Assembly (NCBI GenBank): GCA_943371625.1
Contig: CALRVN010000053.1
Location: forward strand, 1-13,721
Source of the DNA: Hyphomicrobium_A sp943371625
GTDB lineage: Bacteria; Pseudomonadota; Alphaproteobacteria; Rhizobiales; Hyphomicrobiaceae
Length of the DNA: 13,721 nucleotides
Direction: 5' to 3'
Position numbers and translations under genes: made by a program. This document shows, piece by piece, positions 1 to 6,853 of the stretch (position 1 is its first letter; each line of letters opens with the position of its first letter). The notes beneath the pieces are model-generated. The model had not been told where the DNA came from, did not search any database, and was given only the letters and a program-made list of their open reading frames with translations.

Positions 1-451
1 ACTCTGACGAATGCTCAAAGCGTCGGGTCGCGCCAACCCGCAGCATAACGAGTACTCGGATACTGACATGGTTCCCAGCGTCGTCCCCCGACGGCGTTGC
101 CAGCTGAAAGCGCTACTATCCGAGCTTGCCGGAAGTGTGGCCCGTTAGCTCCAAGCTTAGGGCAGGTCGGACGTCAGCGGAAAGCTCGCGCGGCAGCATG
201 GTGAAGGCCGGCTCATAGGCAAGACAGGGAAGCTCGTGCCCGGCCAAATCTCGGGCAAATCGCCCAGGACACACTCCCCACCAGATGAGACAACTGCACC
301 CGGTGATGGCGGCGCCGCACTTGCCGCGAGCGCCATCGATGGTTTCGGCTATGATCGAACGCAAATCGATTGAAGCCGCGCCCCGGTGCTGGCGCCGAAC
401 GGTACCGGGGCGATCAATCAAAAACGAGAGCGACCGAAGGAGCGCCCGCCC
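1..451. other. Left-end stretch without a recognisable gene
   Basis: I see no convincing gene in this stretch. A long minus-strand frame covers part of it, but its predicted protein is low in recognisable motifs, runs through the small gene at 452-652, and has the composition of a GC-rich antisense frame. A plus frame is open from the left edge to a stop near position 48 and could be the last codons of a gene outside the window, but this cannot be judged. The last 15 bases hold the ribosome binding site of the following small gene. Confidence 0.5.
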
Positions 452-652
452 ATGCTGAGCATCATCCTGTCCGGGTGCCTGATCGCCCAGCCCACGCAGT
501 GCCGGGAGTTCAAGATCCAGACCGATTTCCAGATGCCGGCCAAGTACTGCACCATGAAGGCACAGCCGGTCGTCGCGCAATGGGCCGGCGAGCATCCCCA
601 ATGGGAGATCAAGAGCTGGAAGTGCCAGTCGTCGACCTTGAACGACACCTGA
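452..652 (+). CDS. Small Cys-containing hypothetical protein (66 aa)
   Basis: This short gene encodes 66 residues. The start at 452 is preferred over an upstream in-frame ATG at 386 because an AAGGAG ribosome binding site lies at 437-442, nine bases before it. The protein begins with a short hydrophobic stretch (MLSIILSGCLIA) and contains four cysteines (residues 9, 17, 33 and 58). The second half is rich in Trp, Lys and Gln, with a PQWEIKSWKC segment near the C-terminus. I recall small proteins of this pattern (N-terminal hydrophobic stretch, CR pair near residue 17, W-x-C near the end) as conserved hypotheticals in Hyphomicrobiales, but I know of no assigned function. Even cysteine spacing suggests disulfides in the periplasm or outside the cell, although the N-terminus is short for a classical signal peptide. 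It appears to be transcribed alone. Confidence 0.7.
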   Translation: MLSIILSGCLIAQPTQCREFKIQTDFQMPAKYCTMKAQPVVAQWAGEHPQWEIKSWKCQSSTLNDT

Positions 653-991
653 GCCCGAGGCGTCACCGTCGAGCCCGCAGGTTGAGTTAGCGCGGCAAAC
701 CCGACCCCGGTCGTCGGCCCATAGCGCACGTCGGCTTCGTCCGTTCCTGCCTTAACCCAAACTACAACCGCTCGCCGCCCGGCACAGCCCATAACCTTAC
801 GGCGCGGCAAGCTCCGTAAGGAAGCGGCACGATGCCTGCAATGTGGGACGGGCGAGGGATGCACTTCGAACGCCCTGTGACTCCATGTGTCGCTTTTGAC
901 CTACCGACGCATGGGCCTGGACGGGGGTGCTCCAATCTGAAGCAAAAATGGGCGGGGGGTGACGTGTTCACGCCCGTGCGAAGGGAACATT
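653..991. other. Gene-poor spacer with a small inverted repeat
   Basis: No gene is supported between the small protein and the methyltransferase. An eight-base perfect inverted repeat, CCTTACGG at 795-802 and CCGTAAGG at 814-821 with an 11-base loop, could form a hairpin, but no T-run follows on either strand. A minus-strand frame crossing this stretch continues antisense through the 452-652 gene and is treated as spurious. An AAGGGA ribosome binding site for the next gene lies at 981-986. Confidence 0.45.
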
Positions 992-1666
992 ATGCAGCTG
1001 TGTCCGATTGAGGACGAAATCCGTAAAGCCCGGGCCCGCTTCTTGGGGATCGATCTCGAGGTCCACGGCGCGGTTCTGCGTCCCCGCAAGGAGACCGAGC
1101 TGCTCGGCCATGCGGCCCGCGGACTGCTCGATGACATCGGCGCCGCTCCGCTTTGCGTCGACATGTGCTGCGGGTCGGGCAATCTGGCGTTAGCGCTCGC
1201 CACGCATTCTCCCGATGCACGCGTGATGGCTTGCGACCTGACGGACGACGCCGTCAACAGCGCCGTCTACAATGTGGCCCAACTCGGATTCCAGCAGCAG
1301 ATCGCGGTGAAGCAGGGCGACCTGTTCGAACCTCTCGCCGGTCTCGAGCACCGGATCGACCTCATCGTCTCCAATCCGCCCTACATTTCAACGTCGCGCC
1401 TCCTGAATGGAGACCGCTCGCACCTGCTTCTCGCCGAGCCGCGCGAAGCCTTCGACGGCGGGCCGTACGGCATTACGCTGCACAACCGTCTGATCGTGGA
1501 GGGCGCCGGCTATCTCAAGCCAGGCGGATGGCTCGCGTTGGAGTTTGGCCTCGGCCAGGACCGCCAGGTCGCCGCGTTGCTGAAGCGCTCGCGCGCGTAC
1601 GAAGAGCCTATCTGGCACGCGAACGAGAACGGCGAAAATCGCGTCGTCTGCGTCCGCAAGAACTGA
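992..1666 (+). CDS. PrmC/HemK-like SAM-dependent methyltransferase, short form
   Basis: The product is a class I (Rossmann-fold) S-adenosylmethionine methyltransferase of 224 residues. SAM motif I is visible as VDMCCGSGN at residues 56-64, followed by an acidic strand end (ACDLTDDAV, about 80-88). The catalytic NPPY of N-type methyltransferases is at 128-131. The segment EPREAFDGGPYG and the following LKPGGWLALEFGLGQ match the C-terminal part of PrmC, which methylates the glutamine of the GGQ motif in peptide-chain release factors. True PrmC is usually about 270-300 residues with a helical release-factor-binding N-domain and sits beside prfA. This protein has only about 30 residues before the PRKETELL segment and no prfA neighbour, so it is more likely a paralogue with another substrate. 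ATG 992, with AAGGGA five bases upstream, is preferred over an in-frame GTG at 959. Its 3' end converges on the LysR gene 49 bases away. Confidence 0.85.
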   Translation: MQLCPIEDEIRKARARFLGIDLEVHGAVLRPRKETELLGHAARGLLDDIGAAPLCVDMCCGSGNLALALATHSPDARVMACDLTDDAVNSAVYNVAQLGFQQQIAVKQGDLFEPLAGLEHRIDLIVSNPPYISTSRLLNGDRSHLLLAEPREAFDGGPYGITLHNRLIVEGAGYLKPGGWLALEFGLGQDRQVAALLKRSRAYEEPIWHANENGENRVVCVRKN

Positions 1667-1715
1667 CGGCGCCGCGCGGTCGACGCTGCGGGGATCCTCC
1701 CGCGCGCCAACCGGG

Positions 1716-2639
1716 CTAGCTCGACCTTATCCAACCTGACCTGACGGACTCGGAAATTTCGTCAACGAACAGTCGCGTTTTGGCCGGGACGAGCCGGCTT
1801 GGTGGGAGAACAGCGTAGACGCCGCCGTCTCCCTTCGCGCCCCAGCCGGGCAGAACCTCGACAAGCTCCCCTTGCCGCAACGCGGGCCCGGCCAGCCAAT
1901 CGGCCGTGAACGTAATGCCCGCCCCGGCGATGGCTGCAGCGAGAACGACCTCCGAATTGTCGGCGATGATGGGGCCGCGGGGCCGGACTGTCTTGCGCTT
2001 TCCTGCTTTCGCTAGCGGCCAGTCGGGCCAGCCCGCATAGCCGGTGAACCCGACGCAGTCGTGGTTCTTCAGATCCTCTGGCGTGCGCGGCTTGCCGCGC
2101 GCCGCGATGTAGCTGGGCGCCGCGACAAGAAGATTTCTATACGTCGCGATTTTGCGCGCCTTCAATGTGCTGTCGCCGAGCCTGCCGACGCGGATGGCGA
2201 TATCAAATCCCTCGGCCACCACATCGACAAAGCGATCGGAAAACCGTGCGTCGATGCGAATCTGCGGATGCCGTTTGGCGAATAGCGGAAGCAGCGGCGC
2301 AATCCACTGCCGTCCGAACGTCACCGGTACCGATACTCGCAACAGGCCCTGCGGGCTTGCCGCGACATCGCTCGCCTCTCTGCTCGCATTCGAAAGCTCT
2401 TCCAGGATGCTCTGAACGCGGCCGTAGTAGCGGGACCCGACCTCAGTGAGCGCCACGCGCCTCGTCGTGCGGGAGAGCAGGCTTACGCCCAGGTGCTGTT
2501 CGAGTTGGCTCACGCGGCGTGAAACGATGGAGGCATCCCGCCCCAGCTTCGTTGCGGCGGCGGTAAAGCTGCCAGTGTCGGCAACGGCAACAAACGCCGC
2601 CAACATTTCCAATCCGCCACTCTCGAGCAATTCTTGCAT
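1716..2639 (-). CDS. LysR-family transcriptional regulator
   Basis: This 307-residue protein has the standard LysR layout. A winged helix-turn-helix lies at about residues 10-70 (LEMLAAFVAVADTGSFTAAA, then SIVSRRVSQLEQHLGVSLLSRTTR in the recognition region). A linker helix follows, and an effector-binding domain runs from about residue 97 to the end. The segment DIAIRVGRLGDSTLKARKIA in the effector domain is typical of the DmlR/CrgA-like branch. An open frame extends upstream beyond the chosen start, but a full-length LysR protein starts at MQELLESG (ATG 2639-2637). A GTG nine bases further upstream is a possible alternative. The gene is divergent from the short-chain dehydrogenase at 2731, the usual arrangement when a LysR protein regulates its neighbour. 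A T-N11-A dyad lies immediately upstream of its start. The inducer cannot be told from the sequence. Confidence 0.93.
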   Translation of the reverse strand: MQELLESGGLEMLAAFVAVADTGSFTAAATKLGRDASIVSRRVSQLEQHLGVSLLSRTTRRVALTEVGSRYYGRVQSILEELSNASREASDVAASPQGLLRVSVPVTFGRQWIAPLLPLFAKRHPQIRIDARFSDRFVDVVAEGFDIAIRVGRLGDSTLKARKIATYRNLLVAAPSYIAARGKPRTPEDLKNHDCVGFTGYAGWPDWPLAKAGKRKTVRPRGPIIADNSEVVLAAAIAGAGITFTADWLAGPALRQGELVEVLPGWGAKGDGGVYAVLPPSRLVPAKTRLFVDEISESVRSGWIRSS

Positions 2640-2660
2640 CGCATGCACGAATGTAATGCG
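2640..2660. promoter_or_regulatory. Candidate LysR operator (T-N11-A dyad)
   Basis: CGCAT (2640-2644) and ATGCG (2656-2660) form a perfect five-base dyad separated by 11 bases, giving the T-N11-A pattern typical of LysR-type binding sites. It lies directly next to the regulator's ATG (2639) and 70 bases upstream of the dehydrogenase start, which would suit autorepression plus control of the divergent gene. The motif is short and could arise by chance; the position is the main support. Confidence 0.45.
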
Positions 2661-2730
2661 TCGAGGCCGGATTATCCAGCCTTCGATTTGGCGTATCTCA
2701 CGCCGGTCCAAACGTCGAGGAGAAAGCAAC

Positions 2731-3384
2731 ATGAAAACGTTTCTCAGCATCGGTTCGGGGCCAGGCATGGGGCTTGCCACGGCGGAGCGCTTCGCCAAAG
2801 AAAGTTTCCACGTGATCCTCAGCGCTCGCAACGAGGCCAAGATCAAAGGATTGGCCGACCAGCTCAAATCCAAGGGCTACCAGGTCAGCGTGCGTACCGT
2901 CGACACCGCTGATCCGGCCAACGTCGCCGCCCTGGTGACGAACGTCGAGCGCGAATTCGGCAGCATCGATGTCCTCCATTACAACGCGGCATCGATGCGC
3001 AAGGCGACGCTTGCCGAGCAGCCGCTCGACACATTCAATTCAGATCTGGCGGTGAATGTCGGCGGCGCACAGGCGGCTGCCAAAACCGGCGCTCCGAGGA
3101 TGATCGAGCGTGGAGGGGGCACCATCCTTATCACCGGCGGCGGCTTCGCTCTCTATCCGCATCCCGACTACCTGTCGCTCAGCATCGGCAAGGCAGGAAT
3201 ACGCGCACTTGCGCAGGGGCTGTTTGAGAGCTTCAAGGAGAAGGGCGTTCACGTCGCCACGGTCACAGTGGCGGGCTTCGTCGAGCCAGGTACGAAGCAT
3301 CCCGATGCGGTAGCGGAGCATTTCTGGCAGCTCTACAGCCAGCCAAAGGACGCATGGACAGTGGAGACAATTTATACGCCCTAG
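2731..3384 (+). CDS. Atypical short-chain dehydrogenase/reductase family protein
   Basis: This 217-residue protein has the Rossmann fold of the SDR superfamily. A glycine-rich nucleotide-binding loop reads SIGSGPGMGLA at residues 6-16, in place of the classical TGxxxGxG. An NAAS at 85-88 replaces NNAG. The catalytic region is unusual: the strand that normally ends in the active-site Ser reads ITGGG (134-138), and the usual YxxxK reads LSIGK (150-154), with the nearest Tyr at 147, six residues before Lys154. I recall this PxYxSLSIGKA pattern from a recognised subgroup of atypical SDR proteins, so it need not be inactive. The substrate is unknown. GAGGAG at 2717-2722 supports ATG 2731; a longer in-frame extension upstream is antisense to the LysR gene. 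Control by the divergent LysR protein is likely. A strong hairpin follows seven bases after the stop. Confidence 0.87.
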   Translation: MKTFLSIGSGPGMGLATAERFAKESFHVILSARNEAKIKGLADQLKSKGYQVSVRTVDTADPANVAALVTNVEREFGSIDVLHYNAASMRKATLAEQPLDTFNSDLAVNVGGAQAAAKTGAPRMIERGGGTILITGGGFALYPHPDYLSLSIGKAGIRALAQGLFESFKEKGVHVATVTVAGFVEPGTKHPDAVAEHFWQLYSQPKDAWTVETIYTP

Positions 3385-3390
3385 GAAAGT

Positions 3391-3420
3391 GGCCGGACAG
3401 AGTAGCGGCTCTGTCCGGCC
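3391..3420. terminator. Perfect 12-bp hairpin between convergent genes
   Basis: GGCCGGACAGAG (3391-3402) and CTCTGTCCGGCC (3409-3420) form a perfect 12-base stem with a six-base loop. The hairpin lies between the 3' ends of the dehydrogenase (stop at 3384) and the minus-strand outer-membrane protein (stop at 3451). There is only a short TT after it on the plus strand and no clear T-run on the minus strand, so termination strength is uncertain, but the position suggests a two-way terminator or a 3' stability structure. Confidence 0.75.
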
Positions 3421-3450
3421 TTCGATAGCCGCGCCAAGAGATGCGTCGAG

Positions 3451-4260
3451 CTAGAAATTGATGCCGATGCCGCCCGTTGCCAGCGAATAGGACGCCGCAT
3501 CGAGGCTGACCGTCCATGGACTGGTGGCAGCATGGCCCGGATAAACGGTCGACCCATAAGTCTGAGTGGTCGAGCCGATGTACAGATAGCGATACTCGCC
3601 GAAGAGGTAGGCGTTGCTGCCAAGCGGCAGGCGGGCGCCGGCTTTGAATTGCGCCGCGAATGTCCACGCCTCGGAGTCGGTGTTGGAATTGAAGTGATTG
3701 ACGCCCTCTTCCGGCGGCGCAATCTGCAGCGAGTCAGCGCTGTTGGCGGCAACGCGCGCCGCGCCGATACCGCCGCCGACGTAGGGGATCACACCGTGCC
3801 ACGCCGTCGGAAAGTTGACGACCATGTTGGCGAGGAACACGGCGTTGTTGATCTTGAAGCTGTCGTTGAACGTGTGCTCGTCGAGGCGGTCCGTGGGGCT
3901 GTTCGCGGTCCCGCTCCGTTTGCCGGTCGAGAGATAGAACCCTTCGAGTTCGAAGGCCGGTAACATCAGCGCATTGTGCGCGAACTCATAACCGACCTGG
4001 CCGCCGACGAATCCAACGCCGCCACTGTCAGTGCTACCCCGCGCGTTGACCGCCAGAGGGCCTCCCTGCGCTTCTATGAAATAGGCGGTGCCCTGCTGGG
4101 CGAAGTCAATGGAGCTGCCCCAGCCACCGCCGCCGAAAGCTCCAACATAGACGCCGCGCGCGAGCGCGGGCTTCTCGAGTTCGGCCGCATGCCAGTCGCC
4201 GGCGACAGCCGGCACCGCCATGAGACTCGCGATGAACGCCAGCGTTAGTTTGAATTGCAT
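3451..4260 (-). CDS. Outer-membrane beta-barrel protein (Omp25/OmpA-barrel type)
   Basis: The 269-residue product starts with a clear signal peptide (hydrophobic core to about residue 18, AVA cleavage site at 18-20). Mature sequence is made of alternating hydrophobic, aromatic and glycine residues typical of beta strands: GVYVGAFGGGGWG near the start, FVGGQVGYEF (84-93), IPYVGGGIGAARV (158-170), and FGEYRYLYIG (220-229). The chain ends in GIGINF, with the C-terminal Phe recognised by the BAM assembly machinery. This layout fits the eight-stranded outer-membrane barrel family that includes Omp25/RopB and related surface antigens of Hyphomicrobiales. A structural or porin-like role in the outer membrane is likely; a specific ligand cannot be named. 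AAGAAGG (rc of 4271-4277) is a good ribosome binding site. A six-base hairpin lies just upstream of it. The gene stands alone, 221 bases downstream of the cytochrome P460 stop. Confidence 0.88.
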   Translation of the reverse strand: MQFKLTLAFIASLMAVPAVAGDWHAAELEKPALARGVYVGAFGGGGWGSSIDFAQQGTAYFIEAQGGPLAVNARGSTDSGGVGFVGGQVGYEFAHNALMLPAFELEGFYLSTGKRSGTANSPTDRLDEHTFNDSFKINNAVFLANMVVNFPTAWHGVIPYVGGGIGAARVAANSADSLQIAPPEEGVNHFNSNTDSEAWTFAAQFKAGARLPLGSNAYLFGEYRYLYIGSTTQTYGSTVYPGHAATSPWTVSLDAASYSLATGGIGINF

Positions 4261-4279
4261 GACCCCGCCCCCTTCTTAT

Positions 4280-4298
4280 GGCTTTTCGAATCAAAGCC
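4280..4298 (-). promoter_or_regulatory. Small hairpin in the leader of the outer-membrane protein gene
   Basis: GGCTTT (4280-4285) and AAAGCC (4293-4298) can pair around a seven-base loop. On the transcript of the minus-strand outer-membrane protein this places a six-base stem directly before the ribosome binding site (rc of 4271-4277). It could affect translation or mRNA stability, but a stem this short may be chance. Confidence 0.3.
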
Positions 4299-4426
4299 TG
4301 TTGGGTGCATCGTTATTGCAGCTTCGGCACAAGTCCACGGCCTTGCGGCCACACTCCTCGCGTGTCGAATGAACGTTGCTCTTTTGACTCTGCTGGGGGA
4401 CCGCACCAGTGAGCGCAGCGACTCGC

Positions 4427-4444
4427 CGCGAGCAGGCGCTCGCG
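4427..4444 (-). terminator. Possible hairpin downstream of the cytochrome P460 gene
   Basis: CGCGAGC (4427-4433) and GCTCGCG (4438-4444) form a perfect seven-base GC-rich stem with a four-base loop, beginning 37 bases after the P460 stop codon on the minus strand. No T-run follows, so it is at most a weak or factor-assisted terminator. Confidence 0.35.
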
Positions 4445-4481
4445 AATCGACGCGGCTCATCGGCACGATTCTGTCGCGCGA

Positions 4482-5036
4482 TCAGCGGCGCGCGTAGTTG
4501 GTGAAGACGTAGTCCCTGTTCTGCACCACGGTGTGGCAGGCATAGCCGCACTTGGCATCGTGCTCTTGCGGCGGGCTGTCTTCCGTCGTGAACGGGCGCC
4601 AGTCGTTCGACGCCTTCTCGTACATGAAGGCGCCGTAGCCCCAGCCGCCGCTGTCGGCGAACCGCTTGCTGTCCTTCACCATGAAGTCGACGTCGTGCAG
4701 ATCGCCGCTCACGATCGGCTGCCCCGGCGCGTCCTCGTTCGTTTTCGCATCCCAATGGATCTTCGCCATCTTCGCGCCGTCGGGAAACGGTTTGCCGTTT
4801 TCAGGGATGCCGGCTTTGTACGCGTCGATCATCTCCGGGTTGCCGACGATGACGGCGATGCGTTCGCCGCCGTGGCTGAGGCCGATGATCTCCCAGCGTT
4901 CGTATCCTTTGAATTCCGAGAACGCGAGGCCATCAGGCACCTTCACCGTATCCTTGCCTTCGCCGGAAATCGCCGCGCCCGCGAGAACCGCAAGCAGGGC
5001 CGGAACGACAACGAGCAACCGAAGTGGAACTCGCAT
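4482..5036 (-). CDS. Cytochrome P460-family c-type heme protein
   Basis: The product is a 184-residue periplasmic protein with an N-terminal signal peptide (hydrophobic to about residue 23). The body matches the cytochrome P460 family: LAFSEFKGYERWEIIG (38-53), a WGYGAFMYE strand (132-140) followed by DWRPFT, and a C-terminal heme-attachment region ending in RDYVFTNYARR. P460 proteins of ammonia oxidisers turn hydroxylamine and NO into oxidised products; the related cytochromes c'-beta bind gases such as NO. The heme site here reads C163-G-Y-A-C167-H168, that is CX3CH rather than the usual CXXCH; the reading frame is intact around it. I infer a periplasmic heme protein in respiration or gas or nitrogen-oxide handling, but the substrate is unknown. 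The gene is monocistronic, with 133 bases upstream before the DUF1289 stop and no close partner. Confidence 0.87.
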   Translation of the reverse strand: MRVPLRLLVVVPALLAVLAGAAISGEGKDTVKVPDGLAFSEFKGYERWEIIGLSHGGERIAVIVGNPEMIDAYKAGIPENGKPFPDGAKMAKIHWDAKTNEDAPGQPIVSGDLHDVDFMVKDSKRFADSGGWGYGAFMYEKASNDWRPFTTEDSPPQEHDAKCGYACHTVVQNRDYVFTNYARR

Positions 5037-5169
5037 GATGGACTTCCCTCGAAAAAATGTTCAGTACTCAAAGCTTGAGAGCTTATGGTCAAGCTGCGTC
5101 AAACAGCAACGATCTTCCACCTGAGGAGACGGCTTTGGATTGCAGGTGGTTAAGCGGCGCCGGTTACGC

Positions 5170-5445
5170 CTAGGCGGCAACCGCGCGATCATCGATCACC
5201 GGACGCCGGTCGAGCGGACAGTCGACGCCCTTCTTCGCGCAGCGGCGCCGGTAGGCGCGCTCCCAGTTGGCTTTGAGCCCAACCTCGAGCTGCTGCACGC
5301 GCAGGTGCTCGATGAAGCCGCGCTTCGACTTCTTCCCCTTCATGCGCTTGAATTTCTTCTTCTGCTTCTTCGTCATGCCGCAGCCGATGCAATGGCCGTG
5401 CTTGAACTTGCAGACGTCGATGCAGGGGGAGGGGACCTTAGCCAC
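5170..5445 (-). CDS. DUF1289 domain protein, Cys- and Lys-rich
   Basis: About 91 residues. The N-terminal part carries the DUF1289 signature, SPCIDVCKFKHGHCIGCGMT, with four cysteines in a C-x3-C-x6-C-x2-C pattern that suggests metal binding. It is followed by a very basic stretch (KKQKKKFKRMKGKKSKRGF) and then an acidic-helix region with two further cysteines. The family is widespread in proteobacteria and its function is not established. The start is uncertain. No ATG lies between the signature and the middle of the upstream glutathione transferase gene; GTG at 5445 overlaps that gene's TAA by eight bases, and GTG at 5457 is an alternative. I prefer 5445, with translation probably coupled to the upstream gene. 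It is the last gene of the probable minus-strand operon with the GST and FMN-binding genes. Confidence 0.8.
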   Translation of the reverse strand: MAKVPSPCIDVCKFKHGHCIGCGMTKKQKKKFKRMKGKKSKRGFIEHLRVQQLEVGLKANWERAYRRRCAKKGVDCPLDRRPVIDDRAVAA

Positions 5446-6094
5446 CGGCTGACGCACCGGCAGTGAAGACGGCGAATTGCGCCTCGAATGCGCGCTTGTA
5501 CGCCGGCCGAGCTTCGGCGCGCGCGACGTAGGCGGCGAGGTTCGCATACTCGCCGAGGATGCCCGAGGGTTTCACTCTCTGCAGCACATGCACCATAATC
5601 AGGTCACCCGCGCTGAAGCCGCCGTCGAGCCAATCGGCATCACCAAGGCGCGCTGAAAGCTGCTGAAGCCGCACACGGATGCGATCCGCGACCACCGGCA
5701 GCCGCTCCTTGCCCCACGGCTCGTCGCTCTCCAGTATCCGCGCGTTCGCGTATTCGAGGATCGGCGGCTCCACGGTATTGACGGCGGCGAACATCCACGT
5801 GATCGCCCGCGCCCGCGCATTCTTGTCGTCCGGCAGCAGCCCGGCATGGCGCTGCGCGATATGCAGCACGATCGACCCCGTCTCGAACAGGGTGAGATCG
5901 CCTGCCTCGTAGGTGGGGATCTGCCCGAAAGGGTTGAGCGCCAAATGCGCCGGCTCTTTCATCGCCTTGAACGAGACGAGCCGAACGTCGTAGGGCTGTC
6001 CCACCTCTTCGAGCGCCCAGCGAACGCGCGTGTCGCGAGCGAGCCCCTGGCCGCGATCGGGAGACTGCTCGAAGGCTGTGATGGTGGGGCGCAT
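5438..6094 (-). CDS. Glutathione S-transferase-like protein
   Basis: The 218-residue protein has the two-domain GST layout. The thioredoxin-like N-domain spans about residues 1-85. It includes the glutathione-site loop NPFGQIPTYE (54-63, with the cis-Pro in QIP) and the ETGSIVLHIA segment (71-80), which corresponds to the E-S-x-AI motif that binds the gamma-glutamyl part. The helical C-domain follows, with DGGFSAGDLIMVHVL (157-171) matching the conserved fold-determining Asp motif. GSTs conjugate or reduce electrophiles with glutathione; the substrate cannot be assigned. ATG 6094 is chosen because AGGAG (rc of 6103-6107) lies eight bases upstream; an ATG ten codons further up is less well placed. 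The FMN-binding protein ends 59 bases upstream on the same strand and DUF1289 overlaps the 3' end, so the three are probably cotranscribed. Confidence 0.9.
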   Translation of the reverse strand: MRPTITAFEQSPDRGQGLARDTRVRWALEEVGQPYDVRLVSFKAMKEPAHLALNPFGQIPTYEAGDLTLFETGSIVLHIAQRHAGLLPDDKNARARAITWMFAAVNTVEPPILEYANARILESDEPWGKERLPVVADRIRVRLQQLSARLGDADWLDGGFSAGDLIMVHVLQRVKPSGILGEYANLAAYVARAEARPAYKRAFEAQFAVFTAGASAGG

Positions 6095-6153
6095 TGGAAA
6101 GACTCCTGGATGCATCGGTTTCATGTCGGCGCAGCACGCAAGGTATTACGACG

Positions 6154-6804
6154 TCAGCTACCTTGGCGGCGCAGCAGCGCGACCTCCGCCTCGAGCGCTT
6201 CAATTTTCTTGTCGCGTTCGGCGAGCGCCGCCGCGACGTCGTCCGCCTCGAAACGCAGCGGAATGTGCTGCGGGCAGTTGGCGTCCCACGCGGTGATCGT
6301 GAACAGCAGCACCTGCTCGGCTCGCGCGGTGTAGTCTTCCGGCATCAGCTTCTTCATCAGCTCGGTGTTGCCTTCAACGATCCGCGCCTCGCCCCAGATC
6401 TTCACCCGCTGCTTGGCGCCGTAGTCGATCAGGAACAGCACCGCCTTCGGGTTGTCGACGAGGTTGCCCTGCGTGATGTACTGGCGGTTGCCGCTGAAGT
6501 CGGTGAAGCCGAGCGTCTGATCATCGATGACCTTGAGGAAGCCTGGAGGCCCGCCGCGGTGTTGAATATAGGGCTGTCCGTCCTTGCTCGCGGTCCCCAG
6601 GAACACGCTGCGTTGCCGGGCAATGAAGTCGGCAAGGTCGGGCGTGATGTGCGTCTCCCACGAGCCCCGCTGCTCCATGCTCGCATAGCCACGGCGCGAG
6701 CCCTTGCGGCTCTGAATCGCCTTGACCGACGGGGTGAACGCGACGTCGCTCGAATAGCTTGGTTCCGCCGGCGGCTCGGCGTGCGGCGCTTTGTTTGACA
6801 CCAT
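6154..6804 (-). CDS. Pyridoxamine 5'-phosphate oxidase-family FMN-binding protein
   Basis: This 216-residue protein belongs to the split-barrel flavin-binding family. The core runs from about residue 56 to 190: FIARQRSVFLGTASKDGQPY (first barrel strands), QHRGGPPGFLKVIDDQTLGF (81-100), NRQYITQGNLVDNPKAVLFLIDY (106-128), VKIWGEARI and the conserved AWDANCPQHIPLRF (172-185). The last of these is characteristic of a subgroup annotated as pyridoxamine 5'-phosphate oxidase family. Such proteins usually bind FMN or heme-like cofactors and reduce small molecules. True PdxH function is unlikely because the length and terminal motifs differ. The N-terminal 50 residues are polar, and the C-terminus (about 188-213) is a short coiled coil (LAERDKKIEALEAEVALLRR), suggesting oligomerisation. 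It heads the probable operon with the GST and DUF1289 genes and is divergent from the DUF1801 pair. Confidence 0.87.
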   Translation of the reverse strand: MVSNKAPHAEPPAEPSYSSDVAFTPSVKAIQSRKGSRRGYASMEQRGSWETHITPDLADFIARQRSVFLGTASKDGQPYIQHRGGPPGFLKVIDDQTLGFTDFSGNRQYITQGNLVDNPKAVLFLIDYGAKQRVKIWGEARIVEGNTELMKKLMPEDYTARAEQVLLFTITAWDANCPQHIPLRFEADDVAAALAERDKKIEALEAEVALLRRQGS

Positions 6805-6853
6805 CTTGCAGGCTCCGGGTCTCGGCAGTTGGGGCGACGCATCGGCCAGAGCC

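Noticed and set aside
116..601. Long minus-strand open frame at the left end
   Set aside because: It runs antisense through the small gene at 452-652, has no recognisable motif or ribosome binding site, and has the Arg/Ala/Gly-rich composition of shadow frames in GC-rich DNA.
418..864. Minus-strand frame of 148 codons
   Set aside because: It covers the better-supported small plus-strand gene and shows no family features; part of its sequence is simply the reverse of that gene.
2446..2730. N-terminal extension of the dehydrogenase frame
   Set aside because: The extension is antisense to the LysR helix-turn-helix region; the SDR fold and the ribosome binding site place the start at 2731.
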